64,000 bases of DNA from Mesostigma viride (Eukaryota > Streptophyta > Mesostigmatophyceae > Mesostigmatales > Mesostigmataceae): the NCBI GenBank assembly GCA_009746045.1, contig RPFO01000276.1:1358165-1422164 (forward strand). The letters are read 5' to 3'. The notes beneath the pieces are model-generated. The model was given only the letters and a program-made list of their open reading frames with translations, made no database searches and had not been told where the DNA came from. A program made the position numbers and the translations under genes. Below are positions 13,901 through 25,760 of this stretch, piece after piece; within the stretch, counting starts at the first letter, position 1, and every line of letters begins with the position of its first letter.

Positions 13901-16900
13901 GTGTGGGGTGTGGGGGCACGAAGGGAAGGGAAGGCACAGGGGGGCGGGCCACATTGGTCGCAGTGGCTGAGGTGGGGTGGTAGGCCAAGTAGGAGGAGGT
14001 GAACGCATGTTACGTGTCAAGTGAGCGAGTGGCCAGGGTGGGTAGACTGACCAGATTCAAGCGACAACAAGTGGGTTGCCTCAGCAACCCTCTAGTCGTG
14101 CATCGTCGTGCACATTCCCTGTGCTGTGCTAGCCGTAGCCGCGCTTAATTGTGATGAACCATCGCTCCAGTATTGAGGGGCCTTTGCGGAACTGCGGGGG
14201 GGGGGGGGGGGCACAAGTTGCCATCTTTGAATAGGACCGCCATGACATGGCAACGTTTATACTACACAAGCTGGCCCGCTTTAGCCTTGTTCAGCTGTGA
14301 GGTGTTCAGCTGTGTTCAGCTGTAAGTTCAGCTGCAAGGGTCATCTTTCATCGTCGGCTGCCCAGCGCTCTCCCGGTAACACGCCAGCACACTCACTTGT
14401 GAATCGCTAGATTGACTGTAATGCATGGTCCAAGTTGGATCGCTTCATGCACCAAGTACTGGACAGTGCACGCTGCGTGTCCCCCCACTCGTTATCCCCC
14501 CGCCTGGCCCCGAATGTAAACCTGTCATCTCCCCCAATCGCCCCCAGCTCGGATGCCACGCGCACCCGCGCCAAAGTGTTGGCGTCCCAGATCGGCGCGA
14601 GCCACCTGTCAGTAGCCATCGACTCGCTGGTGTCAGCGATGACGTCATTCTTCGCGCTGGTGACGGGCAAGTCCCCCCGCTTCAAGGTGAGGGGCCGCCC
14701 GGGGGGAGGGGTTGCTCTAGATTGCCATAGAACGGATCAGTTTGACAAGTTCCAACCCTGTAAGGAGGGGGAACATTGTGATGTTAGTGTCAGTGTGGTC
14801 CAGCCGGCTCGCATCCTTTCTGGTTCGTGGGTGCCTGCTTTGTGACAGTGGGCGCTGGGGAGTGGTGCACGGTGGCGCGTGCCAGCAGACCCTATGCCAC
14901 AACTATGATGCCAGTGGAGTGCAGGGTGCAGAGACGTCTCACGCTCCTTCTGCGGGCGGGCTGTGTGCGAGCATCTGTCAGCAGGGCTGTCGTCGGCGGC
15001 AAGTGCACGGCCGTATCTTGTCGCACACGCCGCTGCTTGCCTGCAACACCCCTTGTCCGCAAGAGGCGTCCTTTCTGCCGTTGTTCCGCCATCTGTACTG
15101 TATGGCTATCCCGTAGGTGACGCGCGCGCTGCCGTGCGTGGGTTCATGCGATGGGCCGCATGCATGGCTGCATAATAGGGATGATTAATTCGTGGAGAGG
15201 GCACATGCTTAAGGGCCATTTTTGCTGCCCCTCCCTCCGCTTGGCGCAGTTGCCTGCGGGCACCCGGCAACTGCTTCCTACTGTCTGGGCACCACCCGCT
15301 CTACAGCGGGTGGGAACGCTAACAGCCCTTCTGCCTGTGTGAACTTGGCCTTGCAACCCCCGTCATCCTCATCCCCCCGCCAGCTGGACGGGGGCACCGA
15401 GGCAGAGAACCTGGCCCTGCAGAACATCCAAGCCAGGCTGCGCATGGTCGTGGCCTTCCTGATGGCGCAGGTGGGCAGGGCCCTGGGGTGGTGATGAGCC
15501 TCAGGTGGGTGTGCTGCAAGCTGGGCGCGGTGATGGTGGTTGCTGGTATGACAATAATAATGTTGAACAGGGCAAGGTTGCTTGCGTCTCTGCATCATAT
15601 GCTTTTACCATAGAATGCAATTTTTTCAATTTGTGCTCGTTGCAAAAAGTTACATGACCCGGAATCATTCACCCTGCCACACCTGTCATGTGCCACTGGG
15701 AGCATGGGAAGGGTGCCTGCTGTGGGCGGCTGACACCAGCAGGAATAAGCCCCTCGCCCTTATCTTTCTGCAAGCCCTTTCCCGTGGTGGGTTGCTTGCG
15801 GCAACCGCGTGGCGCTGGGGGCTAGGTCAATCGTACGCCGCTACTGGTCTCGTATGGACAGTGACTCCAATGGGGAAAGGCACGGCTGCGCAGCATAAGA
15901 ACACGAGATTGTCCTTGTCGCCCCCCTGTGTCTGCACAATGAGGCAGAGGCTTGCCGACATCATTGGGAGGAGGCGGTGGGGGGCGACCAACCGCTCGGC
16001 ACCCACCACGAGCGGCAGTGTGCCTCCTACCGTGTGTCAAGCAGCAGCGCGGTGGCAGCCAGCAGCAGCGCGGTGGCAGCCAGCAGCAGCGCGGTGGCAG
16101 CCAGCAGCAGCGCGGTGGCAGCCAGCAGCAGCGCGGTGGCAGCCAGCAGCAGCGCGGTGGCAGCCGGATGGGGCGAGCACCGCGGAGCCATGCGGCAGAA
16201 GGGTGAACTTGTGAAGCAGGGGGGGGAAGGTGTGAAACGGGGGGTGGAGAGAGTGCGGAGAATCAGACTGAACTGCGCACGTGAGGATGCGGACATACGA
16301 GCACAGCCGGTGACGGGGTTGAAGCAGCGTGCATGTGGCAGCACCGTTGCGCATCCGTTTTTGGTTATGGTCGCATGCTTTCATCTTGTCATGGCGTCCT
16401 CGCCACCGAGATTTCCCCAGTGCCCGCACCCCCCTGACTGGATGGTGGTCCCTGCCTAACCCATGCGCTGCCTGGGTGTCCACCCTCCCACTGTATGAGC
16501 ATGTGGTGTGGATTCGGCAATGAAATATATGCGAACTGTGTGCAAATCAATCCATGATTCCTCAATAATCGTATGTGGCAACCTCGTGGGCGCTGTCCGC
16601 GGCTGGCATCCGCGCAGCTGCTGCCCTGGACGCGGGGGCGGCCCGGCTTCCTGCTAGTGCTCGGCAGGTGGGTGGGCGCTGGCGTGTGCGTGTGCGTTTG
16701 TGTGTGTTTGTGTGTGTTTGTGTGCGTTTGCGTGCGTCTGCGTGCGTCTGTGTGCGTTTGCGTGTGTTTGCGTGCGTTTGTGTGTGTCTGTGTGCGTTTG
16801 TGTACGTTTGTGTGCGTTTATGTGCGTTTGTGTGCGTTTGTGTGCGTTTCTGTGCGTTTCTGTGCGTTTGTGTGCGTTTGTGTGCGTTTGTGTACGTTTG

Positions 16901-19900
16901 TGTGCGTTTGTGTGCGTTTGTGTGCGTTTGTGTGCGTTTGTGTGCGTTTGTGTGCGTTTGTGTGCGTTTGTGTGCGTTTGTGTGCGTTTGTGTGCGTTTG
17001 TGTGCGTTTGTGTGCGTTTGTGTGCGTTTGTGTGCGTTTGTGTACGTTTGTGTGCAAGCAGTGGGTGTGTGCGTAGGAAGCAATAAAACGCTTGAATAGA
17101 ATGGGTGCAATAGGAAGCAATAAAATGCTTGAATAGCATGTGTGTAATAGGAAGCAATAAAATGCTTGCATAGAATGTGTGGAATAGGGTGCAATCGTGG
17201 TGCGCAGGTATTTGGCCGCACAGATAAAACAAACAGGCTGGGGCGGATTAATTCATGTGGGCGCTATGGCATGCGGACCATCTGTGTGGCATTGCCTGGC
17301 TTCTTGGCAGCAACACAGCTTGTGTCGACCGGCAGGTCCAAGCCAGGGCTTGCTTCGCTTGGGGGCATGCGCTACCATGGGCTCGTGTGCGCCAGCACAG
17401 ATGCTTATGCGTCGGCTTATGCTTGTTCCTACGGGATTTGGCAGCTGTCCCTCTTGAGCGGCCGATAACACTACGGTTTCTGCCAGCGTGTGATGAGGGC
17501 ACCCTCTTGCCCGGTGCCCGACTAGAGTGTTGCACCTATCTCCCAACCTACCTGCCGTCATCTCATCCTTGTGTGTGCAGGAGATCCCCCACCCGTTCTT
17601 GTATGGTCAGTCCATCATTCATGTATACCTCCCATCTGTCCCTCCCGTCTCCTTTGGAGCCCTGACATCGCTACGCGGAGCACATGGCCTAACCGTCGCT
17701 TCCTCCGCCGACAACCCTCCCGTCGTCTCAGACCCTCACTTCCTCGCATCAGTGCATGCATGGTGGCTACACCCCCATCCCCACACTGGCTCATGCGCCC
17801 ACCCCACCCTGGCATCAGCGCCAACGTGGACGAAGGGCTGCGCGGGTACCTCACAAAGGTAGGGAAGGGGCGGGGGGAAGGGGGGGGCATGATGCAGGTA
17901 CCTCACATAGGGAAGGGGAAGGGGGAGGGGGAGGGGGGGGCATGATGCAGTTACCTCACACAGGTGCGCACACGAGGGGTGGCATAACGCATGGCCGCAC
18001 ATCCACCTGTGCACGCTGATGCCCAGGCCAACTGGACGACTAAGGTATCCTTTGCAGCGAAACACATTGCACGCGTTTACACGTGTGGGTGTCCACGCTC
18101 GTGAATGGGCGGCTTGACAGTGTGCGCCGGGTTTTGTGATGACCTTCTGCTGCCATGTCGCGGCCGTAAGGAATCTCTGATGCTGTCTATGCCCCGTTAT
18201 GATAGTAGTATAGTAATACCAGTACTGCGTGTTTCTAGTCGTTTGACTGATGATAAGTAATCCAAAACGATGGTTCTCTGACTGACGTCAAAAACTGGCT
18301 TGTTGCTGGTTGTCCCTTTACCAACTGAGGCTGATCCCTGCTACACTGCGACTCTCCTCCCCCCCCCCCACCCCACCCCCTGCTTGCGTCAGTATGACTG
18401 CAGCAGCGCGGACATAAATCCGATCGGGGGCATCAGCAAGGCGGACCTCAAGGATTTCCTGCGCTGGGGGGCGGACGCGCTGGGCTACCCTGAGCTGCGA
18501 AACGTGGTGGAGGCCCCCCCCACCGCGGAGCTGGAACCAATCACGCCGGACTACGTGCAGGTGGGTGGGCGATGACATGATTACGTGCAGGTGGGTGGGC
18601 GCTGGCATGATTACGTGCAGGTGGGTGGGCGATGACATGATGGCGTGCAGGTGGGTGGGCGATGACATGATTACGTGCAGGTGGGTGGGCGATGACATGA
18701 TTACGTGCAGGTGGGTGGGCGATGACATGATTACGTGCAGGTGGGTGGGCGCTGACATGATCACGTGCAGGTGGGTGGGCGATGACATGACGGCGTGCTG
18801 GCGGGTGGGCGATGACATGATGGCGTGCAGGTGGGTGGGCGCTGACATGATCACGTGCAGGTGGGTGGGCGCTGACATGATGGCGTGCAGGTGGGTGGGC
18901 GATGACATGATCACGTGCAGGTGGGTGGGCGCTGACATGATTACGTGCAGGTGGGTGGGCGCTGACATGATGACGTGCAGGTGGGTGGGCGATGACATGA
19001 TTACGTGCAGGTGGGTGGGCGATGACATGATTGCGTGCAGGTGGGTGTCATGCTGCCGTGATTTTCCTGGTCACAATGCTTGTCACAGGAAAACATTTGC
19101 AGGGACTCGGATTTGGTTCAGTGCCCGGCATACGCAAAGTTTTTTAAGACCACACTCCTGCTGTCATTTTGATCCCACTTGCCATGTCCTTATTCTTTGC
19201 TGCCTTTTTTCGATCCGTTGTTGGGCTGCACTCTTACCAGCTGGACGCTCTCCCCCTAAACCCCGCTTCTCCTCCCCCCTTCTCCTCTCTGCCCCCTCCC
19301 TCCCCTCCCTCCCCCATCCCCCCACCCCCACATGGCCTGCATGCCCCCAGAGCGACGAGCAGGACATGGGGATGACGTACGACGAGCTGTCGGTGTACGG
19401 CCGCCTGCGCAAGATCGGCCGCTGCGGGCCCGTGTCCATGTTCCGCCACCTGGCGTGCATGTGGCGCGACCGCTACTCGCTGGCAGAAATCTCGGACAAG
19501 GTGCGCGCAAGCAATGTCCCCTGAACGTACGGTCCGGTAAATGGTGTGGTAACAGTGCGCGCAAGCGGGGACGTTTTGACAAGGTGATTCGGTGCGGGGC
19601 CCAGCTACCTGGGAGACATGGGTAGCCAGGCAGGGCTATAAATAGATGTTATCATGCGTGCAGCTGCAGGGGGCGGGGCTGGTTGCTGCTGTTGAACGCG
19701 AGGGCGGGCTTATGGCCACCAAGTGCTTCTGTCATCAACTGTTTCAAGTTATGGGGACTGAGCTCATCGACTGCATTTTGAGTTTCTGCTGTTTCAGGCG
19801 AGCACGATATCCGTGCACCGTGGGGCATGATGTCGGTGGGAGAGCGAGGAGAGGACAAGGGAGGCGCACGGGCGAGCAGGGCGCGCCAGCTGCGCAGGTG

Positions 19901-21567
19901 GTGGGGCGGCTGGATGCTACACACATGGCCGTTCTGCGATCAGGGTTGGGCCTGGCGTGCAGTGCAGGATGGCCTCATCAGCAACAGGGTTATCTGTTTG
20001 CTTCCCTTCCAGCTGCTGTCGTGGTGCAGCAGGCGCGGGGCCAGGCATCCCTGCACCACGTTGTACTTTGCTGTAGGTTTCGCGTCACGCGAGGAGCAAG
20101 CGCACACCGCATGCACGTGCAGGGGTCACCGTGGCCATGCATGCACAGGGGTCACCATGGCCGTGCATGCGCAGACGTCAGCATGGCGGCAACCCATGGC
20201 AGAATGGCCTGTGGCTCGTAGGGAGGGCATCCACCCAGGAATGCGGCGGTGCATCAGAGTATCTCGCCACGAGGGAGGAACTGTGGACAGCAGGCGTATC
20301 GTGGATTTGTTCAGGCGAATGATTGGCAGCCTGGCTGGCTGTGTGGATGGAGGGATGACGGGGTGACGGGTCGGACAGCCAATCGGATGAATGGAATTAT
20401 GGGTGGATGGTAGGAAAGCTGAAGGAAGCAAGACGAAGACCGAGGAGGGAAGGATGGAAGGGTGGAGGGGTGGTGGAAGGGAGGGAGGCAAAAGGAGGGC
20501 ATTATCGGCCACCAACAAGCAGATGCATGATGAGACCCATGCATGGGTGTACGCCTGGGCTGCTGGACGCGGGGGGTGGCTGGCTGGCTGGGTGCACACG
20601 TGGGTGGATTGTTGGGGGCAGGGCTTGTGTTTCGGGCGATGCGACTGACATTGAGGCATGGAAGCATGCCTCGTTTCCACCGTTTTCTTTGGTACTCTCA
20701 AAAGTTTGATCCTCGTTGATCCCAAGTGTCCATTCCCTATCCCCTCCAATCAGGACACACACGTAGCGGCGAGAAATTCGCGCTTTATGTGGCTATGGCA
20801 GGCCGCTCCCGGGAACCTTTGACGACCTTGGCAAGCTCATCGCAATCAACCCGTGTGTCCCCGCCTTGATCAAACAGGTGAAGAGGTTTTTCCGCTTCTA
20901 CTCGATGAACCGCCACAAGATGACCACGCTGACGCCCTCCTACCACGCAGAGGTACGGTGGCATTGAGTGTGGGGATGCCGTGCCTTCCACCACTTGTCT
21001 ACCTCGTAGATCCTTCTCATCTTCTTCAATTGTATGCCGTGTTGCAACGATAACCTATTCCGTTGCCATGCCAACCCGCGCACAAATGTGTCACGTTTTT
21101 GTTTCATTTTGCAAGCTTTCTGATTCATACCATTATTTGACTCTTTGATAGGCTGGTTATGTCGGCCACATTGGTGTGATGGGAGATGTATCTTGCAGAG
21201 GTCATGCAAGCCCTCTTGTCGTTTGTGTGAGCCATTTCCATCCAGCTCGTCATATTCCAATAAATGCATAGGGACGGGACTTGACCCGCTAACTAGATCG
21301 CTCAGGCTATTTTTTCTGCCTTGGCATGATTCTTCCTTATGTTTTTACATCACTGGACGCTCGCGACTGTCTTTCATTTGCCACGGTTGACGTGCACAGA
21401 ATTACTCGCCGGAAGACAATCGGTTCGACCTTCGCCAGTTCCTGTACAACACAAAATGGGTGTGGCAGTTTCGAGCGATCGACGCCATGGTCAGCGGCGC
21501 TGCCAGCAGCTCTCCACCACCTTCCAGCGGCGCTTCTGACAGCCAAGCTCAACAGGCGACTGGATAG
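4992..21567 (+). CDS. NADSYN1: Glutamine-dependent NAD(+) synthetase, 18 exons
   Basis: Converts nicotinic acid adenine dinucleotide to NAD+ with ATP and glutamine, the last step of NAD synthesis. Exons: 4992-5185, 6034-6219, 6612-6731, 8481-8612, 9618-9709, 10070-10173, 11033-11182, 12230-12335, 12893-12955, 13641-13776, 14548-14686, 15384-15470, 16618-16667, 17819-17858, 18393-18560, 19351-19500, 20878-20952, 21400-21567. All phases close, giving 719 residues (the human enzyme has 706). N-terminal nitrilase domain: Glu in [14 protein letters not shown], Lys in [17 protein letters not shown], nucleophile Cys in [13 protein letters not shown]. Synthetase domain: PP-loop [46 protein letters not shown] split over exons 13-15, and [19 protein letters not shown]. 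All catalytic motifs are intact. Intron 1 uses a GC donor; the other introns are GT-AG. Confidence 0.95.
6230..6400 (+). repeat. GC-rich minisatellite at the start of NADSYN intron 2
   Basis: Degenerate units of about 17-18 bp with core GGGGCATGGGGCCGTGG begin about 10 bases after the donor at 6220 and run about 170 bp. Confidence 0.8.
6760..7070 (+). repeat. Minisatellite near the start of NADSYN intron 3
   Basis: Degenerate units of about 16-18 bp with core GCCCTGTGTGGCTATT begin about 30 bases after the donor at 6732. Roughly 16 units are readable before the array decays. Confidence 0.8.
7560..7763 (+). repeat. Minisatellite inside NADSYN intron 3
   Basis: About seven or eight degenerate units of about 27 bp with shared core GGGGCATCCCATAAAAC. 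Not close to either splice site. Confidence 0.8.
8789..9090 (+). repeat. 43-bp minisatellite, 7 near-identical copies, NADSYN intron 4
   Basis: Seven head-to-tail 43-bp units, six identical and the last with one substitution. Each unit contains TTTAGGTACGTGCG, an AG|GTACGT string that resembles a strong 5' splice site, and an imperfect palindrome GCGCCGCT...TTGCGCGGC. Confidence 0.9.
9424..9617 (+). repeat. About 44-bp repeat carrying copies of the exon 5 acceptor
   Basis: Five units with core CTTTGACCACAG followed by TTCCTTCACGCTTGCACACG. The last unit supplies the real acceptor (ACCACAG, exon 5 from 9618). The upstream units are near copies of the same 3' splice site, some mutated at the AG. 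Confidence 0.8.
13736..13904 (+). repeat. About 60-bp triplication spanning the NADSYN exon 10 donor
   Basis: Three copies start at 13736, 13797 and 13856. Each holds the last about 40 bases of exon 10 (GGCCGCATCTTCTCC... to GTCAACAG) plus the donor GTGGGTG or GTGTGTG. Donors are at 13777, 13838 and 13897. The frame stays open to the third donor, which would add 40 in-frame residues; the second would shift the frame. Confidence 0.9.
16041..16166 (+). repeat. 18-bp minisatellite, 7 copies, NADSYN intron 12
   Basis: Seven perfect units of CAGCAGCGCGGTGGCAGC with no variation between units, which suggests recent expansion. Confidence 0.95.
16683..17055 (+). repeat. 12-bp TGTGTGCGTTTG array at the start of NADSYN intron 13
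   Basis: About 31 units starting about 15 bases after the donor at 16668. The 5' half is degenerate and the 3' half nearly perfect. Long open frames on both strands here are repeat artefacts. Confidence 0.95.
17083..17190 (+). repeat. About 37-bp repeat, 3 copies, NADSYN intron 13
   Basis: Three diverged units with core GGAAGCAATAAAATGCTTG, which contains the palindrome-like AAGCAATAAAATGCTT. It directly follows the 12-bp array. Confidence 0.75.
17843..17966 (+). repeat. Triplication spanning the NADSYN exon 14 donor
   Basis: GTACCTCACAAAG followed by GTAGGGAAGGGG is the exon end and donor (exon ends at 17858). It is followed by two diverged copies, GTACCTCACATAG and TTACCTCACACAG, each joined to G-rich sequence and the shared string GGCATGATGCAG. 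Reading through the donor reaches a stop. Confidence 0.8.
18549..19050 (+). repeat. 30-bp array, about 16 copies, spanning the NADSYN exon 15 donor
   Basis: The unit contains TACGTGCAG, the last 9 bases of exon 15, followed by the donor GTGGGTGGGC and then GATGACATGAT. The first unit is the real exon end at 18560, so about 16 extra copies of an apparently usable 5' splice site follow. Read-through in the exon frame stops after four codons (TGA), so later donors would give premature termination. Confidence 0.95.
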
Positions 21568-24500
21568 AAAACTGATTGCTATAGTGCCGAGGGCTTGAAC
21601 GATGTCCATATGGTCATCCTATCCCTGCCATGACAGTCCTGTGTTGCAATGTGAAGCAAGGTGAGCTCGTAACCGAGCGCAGCCGTGCATGGCATCCCTG
21701 TCATTGACGTGGCAGAATAGTTCCGGTGGGTCTTGGTATAACATATACTAAACATTCGAAGAAACCAACAAAGAGTGCAGGACAATATGGAGACCAACTG
21801 ACAGCCTGGTCATATTTGATCGGCTATTTGTGGAAGCAAAATGAGCCTACCAACAGGAAACTGGGTCTCACCAAGGAAATGCAGATTTCTGGAAGATGAC
21901 CAAGGAAACTGATCGGCTAGTGCTCAGCCGGCCATGTAGTGATCAATTCCGACATATGATCAAACCACGCAATGTTCCATGCACACGATTTAGGGTGACC
22001 CCATTTGTGTCTGATTGCCTTGCCGGTTTAGCCCAAGTTGAGTCGTGTGGGTCGTGGGTTGTGTAGGGCGTGGGCTGGTGTGGGGGGGCATGCGTGGGGA
22101 TCTCGTGGGTGTGGACTGTGCACGTGGGGGCCGAAGGACTGATCTACGTGGGTGTCGTGGTGGCACGTGGATCTCTAGGCCCGGGTGGGTTCACTCCTGG
22201 GCTGCAGAGGGGATGGGGTCGGGTGTGTCAACTGGGGATGCGGGTCTGCATGCGCCAAGAGGGGCCGCGGTGCACATGTGGGTGTGCATTGTTTCGTCCA
22301 CGGCGCCCTGTTTCTATCTGTCTCGCACGCCATGTGAGATGGTGTGTGTCATGCGAGATAGATGCGTTAACCCATTATGCCATGAATGTTTGCCTAGCTG
22401 TGCCATACCTAGCCACGTGCACCGCCGGCCAACACACGGTACACAACCAGCCATAGCCTTAGCTTAGTCCTTGTACAGCCATGCTACGTCCTGGCTATGC
22501 TCAGATTACTTGCCCATGCTCCTTGTTACATGATATGCTCACATGGGTCTTATTGCACCCACAGATCTTGCCGGATCGTTTATCGGGTCCGATTGCAGCT
22601 GTGGCATGCTTCTGGCATAATTCAGGAGAAAGGGGTCTCTGCCCGTCCTTCCTGTTGTGCACACACAGGGATTAAATGAAGCACTTTGGTGCTCCGTGAC
22701 TCCCCAACGGGAGCACGAGTTTAATTAATTAATTAATTAATTAATTAATTATGCCATGTGCATGGAAGTTAGTAGATGATTTCTTTTGTCGCGCGTCGCT
22801 CACGGCGCGGCAGATCGAAGGGCAGCATTTCACATTTTAATAACAGCCTGCTCGCTGCTCTGATTCATCAAATTAATTTAAAAACATAATTCATGCCCAG
22901 AAAGGCATGAACTATTGCATCGATCACATCTCATTGCCCTAAATGGGATTCGGGGACCCAAGGGGGGGATGGGGGAGGGCAGGCCCGGGGAGTACAGAAG
23001 ATTTGGCCTTTACAATACATTCCAAACTCTTGTTCCCATCCATATGGATGTGACGCAACATTAGGGCTGCCATAAAATAACTGTAACAGCTAAAATCTCC
23101 AAGGTAATACCCTGCTTGCTCATCACATGCACACGCGAGTGCCCCTTATGCATTGCATGAGGTTTGCCACTTCTCTGGGTACAAGCATGGCCACAAAAGC
23201 CAGCGCTGAGGCTTTATATGTATAGGCGCTCGGAAAGTAAAAAGACTCCGTGCCCATCTGGCAGGGCGTGTGTAAGGCGCAAGTTCTGTCCCTGGATGTC
23301 AGCGATCAGTGCTTAATTTTTTTGCCAGCACGAACTCCGTGTCATTAATTGACTAAAAGAACTCCATGTCATGGGTGTGCTGCGGGAGCCGACAAACACA
23401 CACCGCACATATTTGAGACGCCAAAATCGCTCATGATGCCCCACAAAGGCTGGCACGTGATCTTGATAACAAGAACGTGGAAGCGCACATGAGAGGCCCA
23501 ACGGCACGGCCAGGCCATCGGTGACCGGTTGCATGGGTGCATCCTTGGTACAGCATGAGTGATTGCACAGGATTGACCACGCCAAACAAGCCGTATTGCC
23601 TGGCCCCTAAACCTGCAGCACGTGCATGCGAGGGATAAGGAGGGCCTGGCCAACACTGTGCCGCACCACATGACACCTCGGTGCTTTAAATGGCTCCTCC
23701 CCCACGGCCACCTCCTTGCCAAGCATGCGTGTGGCAGGGGAAACATGCCCGCGTTGTGGCTGGTCCAAACGCACAGAGACTCAGTGTTCCATTCATAGCT
23801 TACTTGAAGCACATGATGGCTCCCTGGCGTGTTCACAGTGGGTGGTCATCTGCCCATCGCGGCACAGGGGCAGGTCGTAGGGTGACATGCCTGTCCGCAC
23901 GAGGCACGAGGCCAGCTTGTCGGCCCGGGACCCGTGAGGGTACAGCAGCGCTCCACACTGGCACGATACGGTCCTGGAATTGTGTGGAGATTGGCTGAAC
24001 GTGGCGACACCCGCAGCTAGTGGGACCCGCACCGTGCAAGGGTGGCCGCATGGCACGTGGCGCCTCGCAGACACGTCCGAGTGCGCGCCATTCCCAAGTG
24101 CGCATGAGCGGGCATGTGGCGGGTGAATCGTCCTAGCCTGCGCTGCCCCGCGTTGTGGCTACTACGCAGGACTGGGGATGGCTGTGACGGTATCGCAGGA
24201 CACCCCTGCATCCACCCCCCCCCCCCCTCCCCCCCCCCCCTCCCCCACAACCATTCCCCTGAATCCACACGCCTGCACTAACCCGCCCCATCCACCCCCC
24301 TCCTCTAAGCCAGGGCCGCGCATGTATCTGGCGCACGACACATGTGCTGCGCCCGCCCCGCCACTGCCGAGTACGCCCTCCACACCACCACCACCAAGCA
24401 GGTGAGCAGGCCATTATCACAATAATACCGGTGGAGATTCCGATACACAGCCGCGCATGCCACCCCCAGGGTGCGGCAGCGTGCCGCTGCCAGGGACATA

Positions 24501-24827
24501 GCATGCTGCCCCCTACTGAGTCCCCGGACACGCGGGCGGTCAAGAGATGCATCGGGCCATCTACTCACGAGCCGATCGACCGCGCAAGCTCTTGGTGTCC
24601 CTTTTCCCCCCCTTATGTGCCATGCGCATGTATAAGGGTTGAAGGTTCCTGAACATTGGTACCCACCTGACGCAGTCTACATGATAATTAATTAATTTAT
24701 TAATGCCATGCGCACATCCGCCACATTTATGCGCAAGTCTGCGCACATGCGTCGGGGCATCTGCCCTTGGCCCCCGCGCAGACGGACGCCCTCGTGACAC
24801 GCAGCATCAACCGGGCGACCCCATGCC
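21568..24827. other. Intergenic region between convergent genes, no gene recognised
   Basis: It separates the 3' ends of NAD synthetase (plus) and the amidotransferase (minus). Short open frames here show no family-like motifs. It contains an (AATT)n run at about 22718-22750 and C-rich tracts around 24210-24245. Confidence 0.5.
22718..22750. repeat. (TTAA)n / (AATT)n microsatellite
   Basis: About eight uninterrupted TTAA tetranucleotides. A similar tract recurs at 50246-50268. Confidence 0.9.
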
Positions 24828-25760
24828 TCAGCTCTTGAGGAAGTCGAGGCATATGCGGCGCCACAGGCCGTCGTCCGGGTTGTTCTCTTCCAACGACCGG
24901 ACCGCGGACGCCAGCACATGCGGGTCAATGATGCCTGCGTCCACGCGCGATGCGGTCAGCCCGCGCACCACCTCCTTGCTGAACTCGGGGTGGCCCTGCA
25001 CGCACAGCACGTTGTCCCCCACCGCGTACATCTCGTAGGGGGTGTTGGGCGACGAGGCCAGCAGCTCGGCGCCAGGAGGCAGCTTGTAGACCTGGTCCCG
25101 GTGGATGCCCAGGATGTAGGCCTCCCGCGGCAGGTCCCGCGCGTACCGCTTCCCCGCCAGGTTATCTGAGAAAGATATTTTCTTGCACCCGATCTCCCAC
25201 CCGGCCGCCGCCGGCCCGCTCGCTCCCCCCAGCGCGCCGCTGATCACCTGGTGGCCGAAACAGATGCCCAGGATGCGTTTCCTTCGCTCGTGCGCGTCGG
25301 CCAGCAGCTTACGCAGGCGTACAATCCACTCGTCGTTCTTGTGGGCGTCATGCTTGGATCCGGTGACCACGAAGCCGTCATAGCTGTCCAGGGCGTCCAG
25401 CGGCGGGAAAACCCCCTCCACGACGGAAAACCGATCCCAAATCTCATTCTCGCCTCGGAGAAGCCCTTCGAACATGGAGCCATAGTCTCCAAACCGCTGA
25501 ATAATTTCTGGTGAGGGATATCCCGTGACCAGAATCGCAAAACGCTTGGCGGCTGCTTGATAATTGGGTGATGACACGGCGGTTGCATGCATCCTGCCCG
25601 GCCGGCCCAACCTATGGGCCCGGCACCTCGAGAATGCAAGCAAGTTTAGGCTTCCATTGGCCCGAAAACTGGGTGCTGGCAGCGCAATCGCCCGCAGTGC
25701 AAACATGCCAATCAATGATTGCGAACAACGGCGGACACTAAGACAGGGCAAGGGCAGCAA
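24828..25760 (-). CDS. Class I glutamine amidotransferase (gamma-glutamyl peptidase-like), single exon
   Basis: Class I GATase fold of the GMP-synthase-like/plant gamma-glutamyl peptidase type; such enzymes hydrolyse gamma-glutamyl bonds, for example in glutathione conjugates, but the substrate cannot be read from sequence. The 310-residue ORF shows GYPSPEIIQRFGDYGSMFEG, the oxyanion region FVVTGSKHDAH, the nucleophile elbow GICFGHQ with Cys167, GIHRDQV, and QGHPEF with His257 and Glu259. The catalytic triad is intact. The first 56 residues are rich in Arg, Ala and Ser and may be an organelle targeting peptide. An internal ATG (25592-25590, MHATAVSS) would give a 254-residue cytosolic form close to the usual family length. 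It has no introns, unlike its neighbours. Confidence 0.9.
   Translation of the reverse strand: MLPLPCLSVRRCSQSLIGMFALRAIALPAPSFRANGSLNLLAFSRCRAHRLGRPGRMHATAVSSPNYQAAAKRFAILVTGYPSPEIIQRFGDYGSMFEGLLRGENEIWDRFSVVEGVFPPLDALDSYDGFVVTGSKHDAHKNDEWIVRLRKLLADAHERRKRILGICFGHQVISGALGGASGPAAAGWEIGCKKISFSDNLAGKRYARDLPREAYILGIHRDQVYKLPPGAELLASSPNTPYEMYAVGDNVLCVQGHPEFSKEVVRGLTASRVDAGIIDPHVLASAVRSLEENNPDDGLWRRICLDFLKS

Noticed and set aside
16562-17232. Cys/Val/Arg- and His/Thr/Lys-rich frames on both strands
   Set aside because: Products of the TGTGTGCGTTTG array in intron 13.
18318-19524. 236- and 319-codon frames across the 30-bp array
   Set aside because: Repeat artefact with unit length divisible by three; the region is intron 15 plus exon 16 read partly out of frame.
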